DNA of 64,000 nt from Mesorhizobium sp. M1B.F.Ca.ET.045.04.1.1 (GCF_003952465.1 NZ_CP034448.1:3759001-3823000), one strand, 5' to 3'. Positions 1 through 8,382 are shown, numbered from the stretch's first letter. The notes: a model not told the origin generated them from the letters alone. Made by a program: numbers and translations.

Positions 1-34
1 CTTGAGACCGGCGCCGTCGATTGCGTGTTCGGTC

Positions 35-162
35 AAAAACAAAAAAGCCGCCGGCCAGGTCGCGCGCGTCCTTACATCCGGGATCGCGTGTTGACCTGAG
101 CGGCAGCTTTGCCTGTGGCGCCCGCCATTGGACGCCTGTTCCGTGACCCCGCGAAGAGTCTG
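35..162 (-). promoter_or_regulatory. Putative ANTAR-target leader RNA (NasT antitermination leader)
   Basis: On the minus strand, downstream of the sigma-54-like promoter at 173-188, two tandem hairpins with six-base loops are visible. P1 is GGCGTCC (136-130), loop AATGGC (129-124), GGGCGCC (123-117): a 7-bp stem with one G-U pair. After a 3-base linker, P2 is GGC (113-111), loop AAAGCT (110-105), GCC (104-102). Both loops have A at position 1 and G at position 4, the known signature of RNAs bound by ANTAR proteins. The 3' arm of P2 is also the start of the 5' arm of a terminator, so the two folds exclude each other. The controlled gene lies beyond the left edge; by analogy with NasT systems it should be a nitrate/nitrite assimilation gene. 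The P2 stem is short, so this rests on the combination of signals. Confidence 0.6.
41..104 (-). terminator. Leader terminator (attenuator)
   Basis: Minus strand: GCCGC (104-100) pairs with GCGGC (51-47) and AGGTC (97-93) pairs with GACCT (61-57), with an internal loop between the two helices. The stem runs straight into six T residues (46-41), then G and five more T. The 5' arm shares bases with hexaloop hairpin P2, as expected for a NasT-controlled attenuator. Confidence 0.5.
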
Positions 163-172
163 GCTACTACGA

Positions 173-188
173 AGCAGGAACCGTGCCA
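173..188 (-). promoter_or_regulatory. Putative sigma-54 (-24/-12) promoter
   Basis: Minus-strand TGGCACGGTTCCTGCT has the invariant GG (187-186) and GC (175-174) separated by exactly ten bases and the full TGGCACG -24 block. The -12 block is CTGC rather than TTGC. It points left, into the leader at 162-35, and lies about 110 bp from the NtrC-like site at 298-312, a usual enhancer distance. Confidence 0.5.
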
Positions 189-297
189 GTTTCAGACTGT
201 GTCAAAAATACCAATGAAATCAATTGTATGCTATAGTTGGCAGCGTGCCGGACCACTAAGCGAGCAGGCCAAAGATTGCCCATTAGCGCAAGCGCGC

Positions 298-319
298 GCA
301 CAATTATTGTGCAGTGCAC
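298..319. promoter_or_regulatory. Putative NtrC-type enhancer site
   Basis: GCAC (298-301), seven bases, GTGC (309-312) matches the GCAC-N7-GTGC core of NtrC sites. The wider block is the palindrome GCACAAT-T-ATTGTGC. An overlapping palindrome GTGCA-G-TGCAC covers 309-319. It lies just after the end of nasS and upstream of the sigma-54-like promoter. No bound protein can be proved from sequence. Confidence 0.4.
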
Positions 320-338
320 AAGAGTGGCGCGAAAATAA

Positions 339-1565
339 TCAGGCTCGTTTTTGCCCGGCAATGTAGGCGTCGATCCGGTCGGGATCGAAGATCTGGCCGT
401 CGAAAAATCCGTCCGGGCCAAGGACAAGGCTCGCCCCCGCCGAACCGACCGGCGTCGCGACCTTCAGCGCGCCCTCGACCTTGGCATTGGCGCCGGGGAG
501 CGCCACGCCGAGCGGCTTAAGCGCCGAGCGGTAGAGGTCGGGCCGATAGCAGTCGCGGGCGATCGCCAGGTTTTGCGGCGTATGCGGCAATTGTCCCCAG
601 CGCACCATCTGCGTGTAGAACCAGAGCGCATGACTCTTCCAGGGAAAATTCGCCGCCTTGTCGAAGGGCAGGAAGAAATCCTCGACGCGCCGTTCCGCGC
701 CGCCACCTAGTTGAAGCTGTCCGGTGAGAACCGGCATCTGGATCGCCTCCGGCTGCCCGAGGAAGGCGTATCTGGCCATCAGCGCCGCCAACTCGCCGCG
801 GTTTGCCGGATCCTGGCACCAGCGGGCGGAGTGATGCAGTGCTCTCAACAGCGCCGCCAGCGCTTCCGGGTTCTCCTCGGCCCAGGCCCTGCGCACGCCA
901 ATCACCTTTTCCGGGCTGTTGCGCCACAGCAGCGCCTTGACGGTGACGATACGACCGGTGCCGGCGGCGACGGCAGCGCTGTTCCAGGGCTCGCCGACGC
1001 AATAGCCGTCGATGCGGCCGGCGGCGAGCGCGTCCGCCATGAACGGCGGCGGTACGATGACGATCTCGATATCGCGATCGGGATCGACGCCGCAGGCGGC
1101 GAGCCAATAGCGCAGCTCGTAATTGTGCCCGGAATGCGGATGCACGACCGCGAAGCGCAGCGGCTCGCGGCCGGCCCGCTCGCGGATCAGCGCGCCGAGC
1201 GCCGTGCCGGCACGAGCCGGATCGAGGTCAGGCGTGGCTCCGTTCGCCGCCATGCCTTGCCAAACCGCATTGGAGACGGTGATGCAGTTGCCGCCGAGTC
1301 CTAGCGAGAAGGGCACAATGGTCTCGGAGGCAAGCGGCGTGAGGCCGAAGCTGCAGGCGAGCGGCATCGGTCCCAGCATATGCGCCACGTCGAAATGGCC
1401 GATGGCGATACGGTCGCGGATGTTGGCCCAGGAGGTCTCGCGCTGCAACTTGAGCTCGATGCCCTCGCGGGCGGCAAAGCCCATCTCGCCGGCCGCGACC
1501 AGGACGGCGCTGTCGAAGAGCGGCATGAAGCCGGCAGTGACCTGGTGCGAGGCAGTCGTGCTCAT
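339..1565 (-). CDS. nasS: Nitrate/nitrite sensor protein NasS (NrtA-like, cytoplasmic)
   Basis: A 408-residue protein of the NrtA/CmpA nitrate-binding family. It has no signal peptide or lipobox: the N-terminus goes directly into the binding fold (residues 8-40 include a GFMPLFDSAVLVAA segment). A soluble, cytoplasmic NrtA-like protein next to an ANTAR regulator is the hallmark of NasS, which holds NasT inactive until it binds nitrate or nitrite. The start ATG overlaps the nasT stop (ATGA), so the pair is translationally coupled in the order nasT-nasS. The alternative, a true periplasmic NrtA, is unlikely without an export signal. The assimilation genes it controls should lie to the left of the window. 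Confidence 0.88.
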   Translation of the reverse strand: MSTTASHQVTAGFMPLFDSAVLVAAGEMGFAAREGIELKLQRETSWANIRDRIAIGHFDVAHMLGPMPLACSFGLTPLASETIVPFSLGLGGNCITVSNAVWQGMAANGATPDLDPARAGTALGALIRERAGREPLRFAVVHPHSGHNYELRYWLAACGVDPDRDIEIVIVPPPFMADALAAGRIDGYCVGEPWNSAAVAAGTGRIVTVKALLWRNSPEKVIGVRRAWAEENPEALAALLRALHHSARWCQDPANRGELAALMARYAFLGQPEAIQMPVLTGQLQLGGGAERRVEDFFLPFDKAANFPWKSHALWFYTQMVRWGQLPHTPQNLAIARDCYRPDLYRSALKPLGVALPGANAKVEGALKVATPVGSAGASLVLGPDGFFDGQIFDPDRIDAYIAGQKRA

Positions 1566-2164
1566 TCGCCCTCCAGCGGTCCAAGCAATCCCGCCGCGGT
1601 CACCAGGCTCTGGGCGATCTCGGCGATCTTGCGGTTCTGGTTCATGGCGGTCTTGCGCAGAAGCGCGTAGGCCGCCTCTTCGCTCAGCCCGCGCGACTTC
1701 ATCAATATGCCCTTGGCCCGATCGACGACCTTGCGGTTCTCCAACTCGCTGCGCGCCTCCTCCAGTTCGCGCGCCATGCGCGAGAAGGCATTGAAGCGGC
1801 TGATCGCCATGTCGAGGATCGGCTTGATGCGCTCCTTCTTCAGCCCGTCGACGACATAGGCGGACACGCCCGCATCGACGGCCGCCTCGATCGAGGCCTG
1901 GTCGGAGCGGTCGACGAACATGGCGATCGGCCGTTTCACCGCGCGCGACAGCTGGAACATGTTCTCCAGCATGTCGCGGTTTGGATTTTCGAGATCGATG
2001 ACGATGACGTCCGGCTCGATCTCGGCGATGCGCCGGGCGATGCCGGCCACGTCATGGACCACCGTGACATGGCGATGGCCGGCGTCCCGCAATCCGGCCT
2101 CGATGATCGAGGCGCGGATGCGGTTCTCGTCGATAACAAGGATGGTCAACGAACCGGCGGACAT
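1562..2164 (-). CDS. nasT: Transcription antiterminator NasT (REC-ANTAR)
   Basis: A 200-residue response-regulator-like protein. Residues 5-120 form a receiver domain with the conserved acidic position at Asp57 (VIVID). Residues about 135-190 form an ANTAR RNA-binding domain with the typical KVVDRAKGILM segment. Known NasT proteins bind two-hexaloop RNA hairpins and prevent termination in leaders of nitrate assimilation genes. Their activity is controlled by NasS rather than by phosphorylation. The gene is first in a two-gene operon and overlaps nasS by four bases. A leader that fits its expected RNA target is at 35-162. Confidence 0.9.
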   Translation of the reverse strand: MSAGSLTILVIDENRIRASIIEAGLRDAGHRHVTVVHDVAGIARRIAEIEPDVIVIDLENPNRDMLENMFQLSRAVKRPIAMFVDRSDQASIEAAVDAGVSAYVVDGLKKERIKPILDMAISRFNAFSRMARELEEARSELENRKVVDRAKGILMKSRGLSEEAAYALLRKTAMNQNRKIAEIAQSLVTAAGLLGPLEGE

Positions 2165-2170
2165 GCGCCT

Positions 2171-2197
2171 ATTGTGCAGTCGAACCGAAATTGTGCA
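2171..2197 (-). promoter_or_regulatory. Direct octamer repeats upstream of nasT
   Basis: ATTGTGCA occurs at 2171-2178 and again at 2190-2197, 19 bases apart, immediately upstream of the nasT start. The same octamer is part of the NtrC-like palindrome at 306-313 on the other side of the nasTS operon. Both intergenic positions suggest a shared regulator of nitrogen control. The rest of the 276-base gap up to 2440 shows no other clear signal. Confidence 0.3.
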
Positions 2198-2440
2198 ATG
2201 CGGCAGCGTGGTCCGAAGCGAACTTTCCCGCGCTCATGCGCCGTTGGCCAATCCCGAACGTTCGCGGCGTCTAATTTTCGAAGATGCGATCTTCGTGGCC
2301 CAAAATGGTCAAAAACGTATCAGTCAACGCGGCGTGGCGAGGTGGCGGACCTGCTTGGCCGCGGTTATCCTGACCCTAGATGAGCCAAACAACGGCCGCG
2401 GTTCGAAGGCTGAAGCACCCGACAGCCTCCGGGAGGAAGC

Positions 2441-3319
2441 ATGGGACCCGATCTGGAAGTCATACAGATAAGGCCTGGCGAGTCATTCGCGGTGAAGTGG
2501 CACGGTTATCCGTATCATACGGTGCGCTGGCACTTTCATCCCGAATACGAGCTGCACCAGATCGTCGCGACCAAGGGCCGCTATTTCGTCGGCGACTTCA
2601 TCGGCGAGTTCGAGATCGGCAATCTCGTGCTCACCGGCCCCAACCTGCCGCACAACTGGATCAGCGAGGTTCCGGAGTCGGTTCCATTGCGCTGCAGGCT
2701 GATCCAGTTCAGCGAGGAATTCATCGGCGGCGCGATCACGACTTTTCCGGAGCTCGGCGCAGTCTCGCCGCTGCTCGATCTGGCGCGGCGCGGCGTCCTG
2801 TTCGGCAAAGGCGTGAGCAGACAGGTGATGCCGTTGCTGGCGGAGATCACGCATGCCTACGGCGTGCACCGGATCAGCCTGTTCATGTCGATCATGGAAG
2901 CGCTGAGCCGCGAGACCTCGCCGCGCGTGCTCGCCAGCGAAAACTACCTGCCTGACCCGTCGGGCTACATGTCGGCCGGCATGAACCAGGCGCTGGCCTA
3001 TATCCGCGAGAACCTGACCCACCAATTCAACGAAGGCGACCTCGCGGCAATCGCGGGCCAGACGCCGAGCGCGTTTTCGCGATCGTTTCGCAAGCACACC
3101 GGCATGTCGCTGCTGCATTACATCAAGCGCCTGCGCATCAATCTCGCCTGCCAGATCCTGATGAGCGACGAGCAGGCGCAGATTTCCGATATCTGCTTCG
3201 AGGTCGGCTTCAACAACCTGTCGAACTTCAACCGCCAGTTCCTGGCCGAGAAGGGCATGCCGCCTTCGCAGTTCAGACGATTGGTTGCGGACAATTTCGC
3301 GGCCGCGCGCGCCGCATAG
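2441..3319 (+). CDS. AraC-family transcriptional regulator
   Basis: A 292-residue regulator with an N-terminal cupin sensor domain (about 20-100, including HFHPEYELHQI) and a C-terminal double helix-turn-helix AraC domain (about 180-280, ending with a typical ICFEVGFNNLSNFNRQF segment). The start is set by GGGAGG seven to eight bases before the ATG. It reads in the same direction as the sugar importer and polyol dehydrogenases from 3545 to 9193 and is the only regulator next to them. It probably activates that group in response to a pentose or pentitol, but the ligand cannot be read from sequence. Confidence 0.8.
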   Translation: MGPDLEVIQIRPGESFAVKWHGYPYHTVRWHFHPEYELHQIVATKGRYFVGDFIGEFEIGNLVLTGPNLPHNWISEVPESVPLRCRLIQFSEEFIGGAITTFPELGAVSPLLDLARRGVLFGKGVSRQVMPLLAEITHAYGVHRISLFMSIMEALSRETSPRVLASENYLPDPSGYMSAGMNQALAYIRENLTHQFNEGDLAAIAGQTPSAFSRSFRKHTGMSLLHYIKRLRINLACQILMSDEQAQISDICFEVGFNNLSNFNRQFLAEKGMPPSQFRRLVADNFAAARAA

Positions 3320-3544
3320 AAAGGAGTTTGGGAGGAAAAACAAGCCTAAGCAAGAATCAAGACGAAGCGATGGGTCGCGCGAGCGAACCAGCGACGGACG
3401 AGCATTGCCTCGTGTCATGCCAGCGGGAGGAAGTCGTTAGGCTGCTGCACGAGTTCGCTAGACTTCCGATCGGGCGACACGAGCAGACATCCATAGCCCG
3501 ATGTCGAGGTCGTTACATCAAACAATGGGAATGGAGAAGACCTT

Positions 3545-4612
3545 ATGTCCAGATACATGTCCAGATTGGCCGCGGCCGCTATGGCCGTCTCGAGCCTTGC
3601 TCTCGGCGCGACGTTTGCCAATGCGCAAGATATTGCCGGTTCCACCGTCGCGTTCCTGATGCCCGACCAGGGCTCGACGCGTTACGAAGAGCACGATCAT
3701 CCCGGCTTCGTCGCCGAAATGAAGAAGCTCTGCGACAGCTGCAAGGTGCTCTACCTCAACGCCGACGCCGACGTCACCAAGCAGCAGCAGCAGTTCAATT
3801 CGGTGATCACCCAGGGCGCCAAGGTGATCGTGCTCGATCCGGTCGATTCCGCGGCAGCGGCGTCGCTGGTGCACAACGCGCAGGCGCAAGGGGTCAAGGT
3901 CATCGCCTATGACCGGCCGATCCCGGACACCAAGGCCGATTTCTACGTGTCGTTCGACAACAAGGCCATCGGCAAGGCGATCGCCGCCTCGCTGGTCGAG
4001 CATCTCAAAGCGAAGGGAGTGTCGAGCGACGGCGATGTCGGCGTGCTGCAGATCAACGGCTCCCCGACCGACGCCGCGGCGGGCCTGATCAAGGACGGCA
4101 TCCATGAAGGCCTCAAGACCGGCAGCTACAAGACCCTGGCCGAGTTCGACACGCCGAACTGGGCGCCGTCGAATGCCCAGCAATGGGCGGCGGGGCAGAT
4201 CTCGCGCTTCGGCAACAAGATCGTCGGCGTGGTCGCCGCCAATGACGGCACCGGCGGCGGCGCCATCGCCGCGTTCAAGGCCGCCGGCGTCGATCCGGTA
4301 CCGACGGTGACCGGCAACGATGCCACCATCGCCGCCTTGCAGCTCATCATTGCCGGCGACCAGTACAACACTATTTCCAAGCCGAGCGAAATCGTCGCCG
4401 CGGCGGCGGCCAACGTTGCGGTGCAGCTTCTCAAGGGCGAGACGCCGAAAGCCGAGACGACGCTCTACGACACGCCCTCGAAGCTCTTCGTGCCGGCGGT
4501 GGTGACGCAGGAGAACCTCAAGGCCGAGATCATCGACAAGAAGATCCAGACCGCAGCCCAGCTCTGCACCGACCGCTACGCCGAAGGCTGCAAGAAGCTC
4601 GGTATTGAATAA
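3545..4612 (+). CDS. Periplasmic sugar-binding protein (XylF-like, CUT2)
   Basis: A 355-residue type-I periplasmic binding protein, closest in pattern to xylose-binding XylF. A Sec signal peptide covers residues 1-27 (cleavage after AFANA-like ATFANA). The mature part begins GSTVAFLMPD and carries the family segments VIVLDPVDS and VIAYDRPI. It delivers sugar to the ATPase at 4775 and the permease at 5584. The polyol dehydrogenases downstream suggest a pentose or pentitol ligand rather than xylose, as no xylA/xylB is present. An internal Met five codons in is an alternative start. Two strong hairpins follow the gene. Confidence 0.85.
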   Translation: MSRYMSRLAAAAMAVSSLALGATFANAQDIAGSTVAFLMPDQGSTRYEEHDHPGFVAEMKKLCDSCKVLYLNADADVTKQQQQFNSVITQGAKVIVLDPVDSAAAASLVHNAQAQGVKVIAYDRPIPDTKADFYVSFDNKAIGKAIAASLVEHLKAKGVSSDGDVGVLQINGSPTDAAAGLIKDGIHEGLKTGSYKTLAEFDTPNWAPSNAQQWAAGQISRFGNKIVGVVAANDGTGGGAIAAFKAAGVDPVPTVTGNDATIAALQLIIAGDQYNTISKPSEIVAAAAANVAVQLLKGETPKAETTLYDTPSKLFVPAVVTQENLKAEIIDKKIQTAAQLCTDRYAEGCKKLGIE

Positions 4613-4617
4613 GGAGC

Positions 4618-4636
4618 AATGCCGCCTGGCGGCATT
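4618..4636 (+). repeat. Hairpin directly after the binding-protein gene
   Basis: AATGCCGCC-T-GGCGGCATT is a perfect 9-bp inverted repeat starting five bases after the stop codon. There is no T-run, so it is more likely an mRNA-stabilising or processing hairpin than a full terminator. It would favour high binding-protein output over the ATPase and permease. Confidence 0.6.
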
Positions 4637-4710
4637 GTCTCGAGAGCGATGCGGCGCAGCCGTGTCGATGGCGATATACTCGGCACGTCGCCTACGCAGG
4701 CAGCCGGGCG

Positions 4711-4741
4711 TGTCCGGCCGCTACCTCCTGGCGGCCGGACA
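4711..4741 (+). repeat. Second inverted repeat in the 4613-4774 spacer
   Basis: TGTCCGGCCGC (4711-4721) and GCGGCCGGACA (4731-4741) form a perfect 11-bp stem with a 9-base loop, about 33 bases before the ATPase start. It has no T-run. Together with the hairpin at 4618-4636 it probably sets the binding-protein to ATPase ratio. Confidence 0.6.
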
Positions 4742-4774
4742 TACCGAACCAAACGCGGGAAGAGTAACAGCGCC

Positions 4775-5587
4775 ATGGCAATACCCGACACGCCGTCCAC
4801 GACAAGCCGCCAGCCGGTGCTCAGCCTGCGCGGCATCTCGAAGAATTTCGGAGCGGTGTCGGCGCTCACCGATGTCGATCTCGACATCAACGCCGGGGAG
4901 ATCGTCGCCCTGGTCGGCGACAACGGCGCCGGCAAGTCGACGCTGGTGAAGATCCTCGCCGGCGCGCATATGCCGAGCTCCGGCTCGATCACCTTCGACG
5001 GCCAGCCGGTGACATTGGCCAACCCGGCCGCGGCACTAAAACTCGGCATTGCCACCGTTTTCCAGGATCTCGCGCTTTGCGAAAATCTGGATGTCGTGGC
5101 CAACATCTTCCTCGGCCGCGAACTTCATCCGCTTCGCCTCGACGAAGTGTCGATGGAGGTCCGCGCCTGGACCCTGCTCAAAGAGCTGTCGGCGCGGATC
5201 CCCAGCGTGCGCGAACCGGTGGCGTCGCTGTCGGGCGGCCAGCGGCAGACGGTCGCGATCGCCCGCTCCCTGCTGATGGAACCGAGGGTCATTCTCCTCG
5301 ACGAACCGACTGCGGCCCTTGGCGTTGCCCAGACTGCCGAGGTGTTGAACCTCATCGAGCGCGTGCGCGACCGCGGGTTGGGCGTCGTCATGATCAGCCA
5401 CAATATGGAGGATGTGCGCGCCGTGGCCGACCGCATCGTGGTGCTGAGGCTCGGCCGCAACAACGGCATCTTCCTGCCCGGCGCATCCAACCAGGAACTG
5501 GTGACCGCGATAACCGGCGCCGACGACAACGCGGTCTCGCGGCGCGGCAGGCGCACAGCCGAGAAGGTGCAGGGAGAACAGCCATGA
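4775..5587 (+). CDS. Sugar ABC transporter ATP-binding protein (single NBD)
   Basis: A 270-residue ABC ATPase of the CUT2 class with one nucleotide-binding domain, like FrcA. It is about half the length of the duplicated XylG/RbsA type. Walker A is GDNGAGKST (48-56), the signature is LSGGQRQ, and Walker B is VILLDEPTAAL. The frame is open upstream to 4619, but that stretch holds hairpin DNA, so the ATG at 4775 (MAIPDT) is preferred. It overlaps the permease start by ATGA. It powers import of the sugar bound by the protein at 3545. Confidence 0.85.
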   Translation: MAIPDTPSTTSRQPVLSLRGISKNFGAVSALTDVDLDINAGEIVALVGDNGAGKSTLVKILAGAHMPSSGSITFDGQPVTLANPAAALKLGIATVFQDLALCENLDVVANIFLGRELHPLRLDEVSMEVRAWTLLKELSARIPSVREPVASLSGGQRQTVAIARSLLMEPRVILLDEPTAALGVAQTAEVLNLIERVRDRGLGVVMISHNMEDVRAVADRIVVLRLGRNNGIFLPGASNQELVTAITGADDNAVSRRGRRTAEKVQGEQP

Positions 5588-6837
5588 CGACGGCTTCCGA
5601 TCGCAATCCCGGCGCGCTGCTCGATCGCGGCGACGAGCGGCTGAAGGATCGCAGCGGCGCGAAGGGCGCCATCAGGGGCTTTCTCGACCGCGTCCGGTCC
5701 GGCGATCTCGGCTCGCTGCCCGTGGTTGTCGGGCTGGTCCTGATCTGTGCGATCTTCCAGACGCTGAATCCCGTATTCCTGCAGCCGAACAACCTGGTCA
5801 ACCTTTTGTTCGACTGCTCGACGGTCGGCATCATCTCACTCGGCATCGTCTGCGTTCTGATGGTCGGCGAGATCGACCTGTCCGTCGGCTCCGTCAGCGG
5901 CCTGTCTTCCGCGCTGCTCGGCGTGCTTTGGGTCCAGTGGGGCTGGCCGGTCGCGCTTGCCATCGTGGCGGCGATGGCGGTCGGGTTCGTGACCGGCTGC
6001 GTCTATGCGCTGCTGCTCAACCGGCTGGGCATGCCGAGCTTCGTGTCGACGCTCTCCGGCTTGCTCGCCTTCCTCGGCCTGCAGCTCTACATCCTCGGCC
6101 CGACCGGCTCGATCAACCTGCCTTACGATTCGCCGCTGGTGAATTTCGGCCAGCTTCTGGTGATGCCGCATTGGGTGTCGTACACCTTGGCCGTTGTGCC
6201 CGGCGTGCTCGCCTTGCTGCTCGGCTACCGCAAGGCGCAGCGTCGCCAGGCCGCCGGACTGTCGTCGCGTTCGTTCGGCGGGCTTCTGCTCCAGGCCGTT
6301 GTGATCACCGTCGCGCTCGAGCTGGTGACTTATTACCTCAACCAGTCGCGCGGCGTGCCCTGGATGTTCGCCTTGTTCGTCGGCCTGGTCGTGGCGATGA
6401 ACTATGCGCTGAAGCGGACCCAGTGGGGCCGCTCGATGACCGCCGTGGGCGGCAACCGCGAGGCGGCGCGACGCGCCGGCATCAATGTGCGGCTGATCTA
6501 CGCCAGCGCCTTCGCGCTCTGCGCCACGCTGGCGGCGACCGGCGGCCTGCTGTCCGCCGCACGTCTCGCCACCGCCAGCCAGCAGGCCGGCACAGGCGAC
6601 GTCAACCTCAACGCCATCGCGGCGGCCGTCATCGGCGGCACCAGCCTGTTCGGCGGCCGCGGCAGCGCCTACTCGGCGCTGCTCGGCATAATCGTCATCC
6701 AGTCCATCGCAAGCGGCCTGACGCTGCTCGATCTGTCATCCTCGCTCCGGTACATGATCACCGGCTGCGTGCTGGCGATCGCGGTCATCGTCGATTCTCT
6801 CGCCCGCCGCTCGCGCGTCTCACACGGCCGCGCCTGA
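5584..6837 (+). CDS. Sugar ABC transporter permease (XylH-like, CUT2)
   Basis: A 417-residue inner-membrane permease with a soluble N-terminal stretch (about 1-50) and many hydrophobic spans. It has the CUT2 segment GEIDLSVGSVSGL and the EAA-like NREAARRAGINV loop. Its length matches XylH, which is longer than RbsC because of an inserted region; here a loop around residues 205-235 is polar and basic. Its ATG overlaps the ATPase stop. It forms an importer with the products of 3545 and 4775. Confidence 0.87.
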   Translation: MTTASDRNPGALLDRGDERLKDRSGAKGAIRGFLDRVRSGDLGSLPVVVGLVLICAIFQTLNPVFLQPNNLVNLLFDCSTVGIISLGIVCVLMVGEIDLSVGSVSGLSSALLGVLWVQWGWPVALAIVAAMAVGFVTGCVYALLLNRLGMPSFVSTLSGLLAFLGLQLYILGPTGSINLPYDSPLVNFGQLLVMPHWVSYTLAVVPGVLALLLGYRKAQRRQAAGLSSRSFGGLLLQAVVITVALELVTYYLNQSRGVPWMFALFVGLVVAMNYALKRTQWGRSMTAVGGNREAARRAGINVRLIYASAFALCATLAATGGLLSAARLATASQQAGTGDVNLNAIAAAVIGGTSLFGGRGSAYSALLGIIVIQSIASGLTLLDLSSSLRYMITGCVLAIAVIVDSLARRSRVSHGRA

Positions 6838-6859
6838 CGGCTCATCGAAGAGGATCGCA

Positions 6860-7588
6860 ATGTCTGAAAGTCTCTCCGGCAAGGTTGCCGCAATCACTGG
6901 CGCTGCCTCGGGCATCGGGCTGGAATGCGCCCGCGCCATGCTCGCCGCCGGCGCGAAGGTCGTCCTGGTCGATCGGGCCGAGGATCGCCTGAAGGCGCTC
7001 GTCGCGGAGCTCGGCGACAATGCTTCAGCGGTGGTCACCGACCTGCTCGACCCGTCGAGCGTCGATCGCATGATGCCCGAGATCCTGGAAAAGGCCGGCC
7101 GGCTCGACATCTTCCATGCCAATGCCGGCGCCTATGTCGGCGGCGAGGTGGCGTCCGGCGATCCCGACCAGTGGGACAGGATGCTCAACCTCAATATCAA
7201 CGCCGTGTTCCGTACGGTGCACGCCGTGCTGCCGCACATGATCGAGAAGAAAAGCGGCGACATCATCGTCACCAGCTCCGTCGCCGGTTTCGTTCCTGTG
7301 GTCTGGGAGCCGATCTACACCGCGTCGAAATTCGCCGTGCAGGCCTTCGTCCACACGGTCCGCCGCCAGGTGCTGAAGCACGGCATCCGCGTCGGCGCCG
7401 TCGCGCCCGGTCCCGTGGTGACGGCGCTGCTCAGCGACTGGCCGAAGGCCAAGATGGAAGAAGCGCTGGCCGCCGGCAGCCTGATGGAGCCGAAGGAAGT
7501 GGCCGACGCCGTGCTCTTCATGCTGACGCGGCCGCGCAACGTCACCATCCGCGACCTCGTCATCCTGCCGCAGAGCGTGGACATCTGA
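6860..7588 (+). CDS. rbtD: Ribitol 2-dehydrogenase-like SDR
   Basis: A 242-residue classical short-chain dehydrogenase. The NAD-binding motif is TGAASGIG (13-20), with catalytic Ser139/140 and Tyr153-x3-Lys157 (YTASK). Long stretches match my memory of Klebsiella ribitol dehydrogenase, for example GKVAAITGAASGIGLECAR, DIFHANAGAY and GPVVTAL. That enzyme oxidises ribitol to D-ribulose. The gene starts 22 bases after the permease with a GAGG ribosome site, so it is co-transcribed with the importer. This points to ribitol or another pentitol as the transported substrate. No ribulokinase is present in the window. Confidence 0.8.
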   Translation: MSESLSGKVAAITGAASGIGLECARAMLAAGAKVVLVDRAEDRLKALVAELGDNASAVVTDLLDPSSVDRMMPEILEKAGRLDIFHANAGAYVGGEVASGDPDQWDRMLNLNINAVFRTVHAVLPHMIEKKSGDIIVTSSVAGFVPVVWEPIYTASKFAVQAFVHTVRRQVLKHGIRVGAVAPGPVVTALLSDWPKAKMEEALAAGSLMEPKEVADAVLFMLTRPRNVTIRDLVILPQSVDI

Positions 7589-7623
7589 GCCGTCCTCCAA
7601 CTCCGGACGATGGAACGACAATC

Positions 7624-8382
7624 ATGATCCTCGACCGCTTCCGACTGGACGGCAAGGTTGCGCTGGTGACCGGCGGCACGCGTGGCATCGGCCTTGCCAT
7701 CGCCAAGGCGCTCGGGGAAGCGGGAGCGCGCGTCGTCGTTGCGGGCCGGACCATGAAGGATGATGCGCGGCAGGAGCTTGCGGGCCTCGCCTTCGATTTC
7801 CTCGCCGCCGAAATGCTGGACGAGAAGGCGCCGGACCGGCTTGTCGCCGATACGCTCGCCAAGGCGGGCCGGCTCGACATCCTGGTCAACAGCGCCGGGA
7901 TCGCCGTGCATGGCGACAGCGGCGACTATCCGGAGGACATCTGGCGGCAGACGATGGCGATCAATGTCGATGCCGTGTTCCGGTGTTGCCGGGCGGCGTT
8001 AGCGCCGATGCGGCGCCAGCGCGGCGGCGTGATCCTCAATGTCGGCTCGATCTCCGGCATCGTCTCCAACGTTCCGCAGAACCAGGTCGCCTACAACAGC
8101 TCCAAGGCGGCCGTGCACATGATGACCAAGAGCCTCGCCAGCGAGCTCGCGGCCGAGAATATCCGCGTCAATGCCGTCGCGCCCGGCTATATCGAGACCG
8201 ATCTTTCGCGCGGCGGCATCGAAAATCCTGAATGGTTCCCGATCTGGCGCGGCATGACGCCGATGGGTCGCGTCGGCCAGCCGGAGGAGGTTGCCTCGGC
8301 AGCACTTTTTCTGTGCTCTCCTGCATCGAGCTATGTGACCGGCGAGGTGCTGGTCATCGATGGCGGCTATACGACGCGCTGA
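7624..8382 (+). CDS. SDR-family oxidoreductase (polyol/sugar dehydrogenase)
   Basis: A 252-residue classical SDR with TGGTRGIG (16-23), NSAG, Ser142, and Tyr157-x3-Lys161 (YNSSK). The C-terminus ends GEVLVIDGGYTTR, typical of the family. It is the second of three consecutive SDRs downstream of the pentitol-type importer and probably oxidises another polyol or sugar taken up by it. The substrate cannot be fixed from the sequence. The start ATG lies 36 bases after the previous stop with only a weak ribosome site. Confidence 0.75.
   Translation: MILDRFRLDGKVALVTGGTRGIGLAIAKALGEAGARVVVAGRTMKDDARQELAGLAFDFLAAEMLDEKAPDRLVADTLAKAGRLDILVNSAGIAVHGDSGDYPEDIWRQTMAINVDAVFRCCRAALAPMRRQRGGVILNVGSISGIVSNVPQNQVAYNSSKAAVHMMTKSLASELAAENIRVNAVAPGYIETDLSRGGIENPEWFPIWRGMTPMGRVGQPEEVASAALFLCSPASSYVTGEVLVIDGGYTTR

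Noticed and set aside
167..427. Small minus-strand frame (86 residues) at the left edge
   Set aside because: It overlaps the end of nasS and the sigma-54/NtrC-like control region and shows no coding pattern.
4618..4741. Operon-ending terminator after the XylF-like gene
   Set aside because: Two strong hairpins are present, but neither has a T-run, and the downstream genes need the same promoter.
3545..6837. Xylose operon xylFGH
   Set aside because: Binding protein and permease look xylose-like, but the ATPase is the short single-domain type, xylA/xylB are absent, and the neighbours are polyol dehydrogenases.
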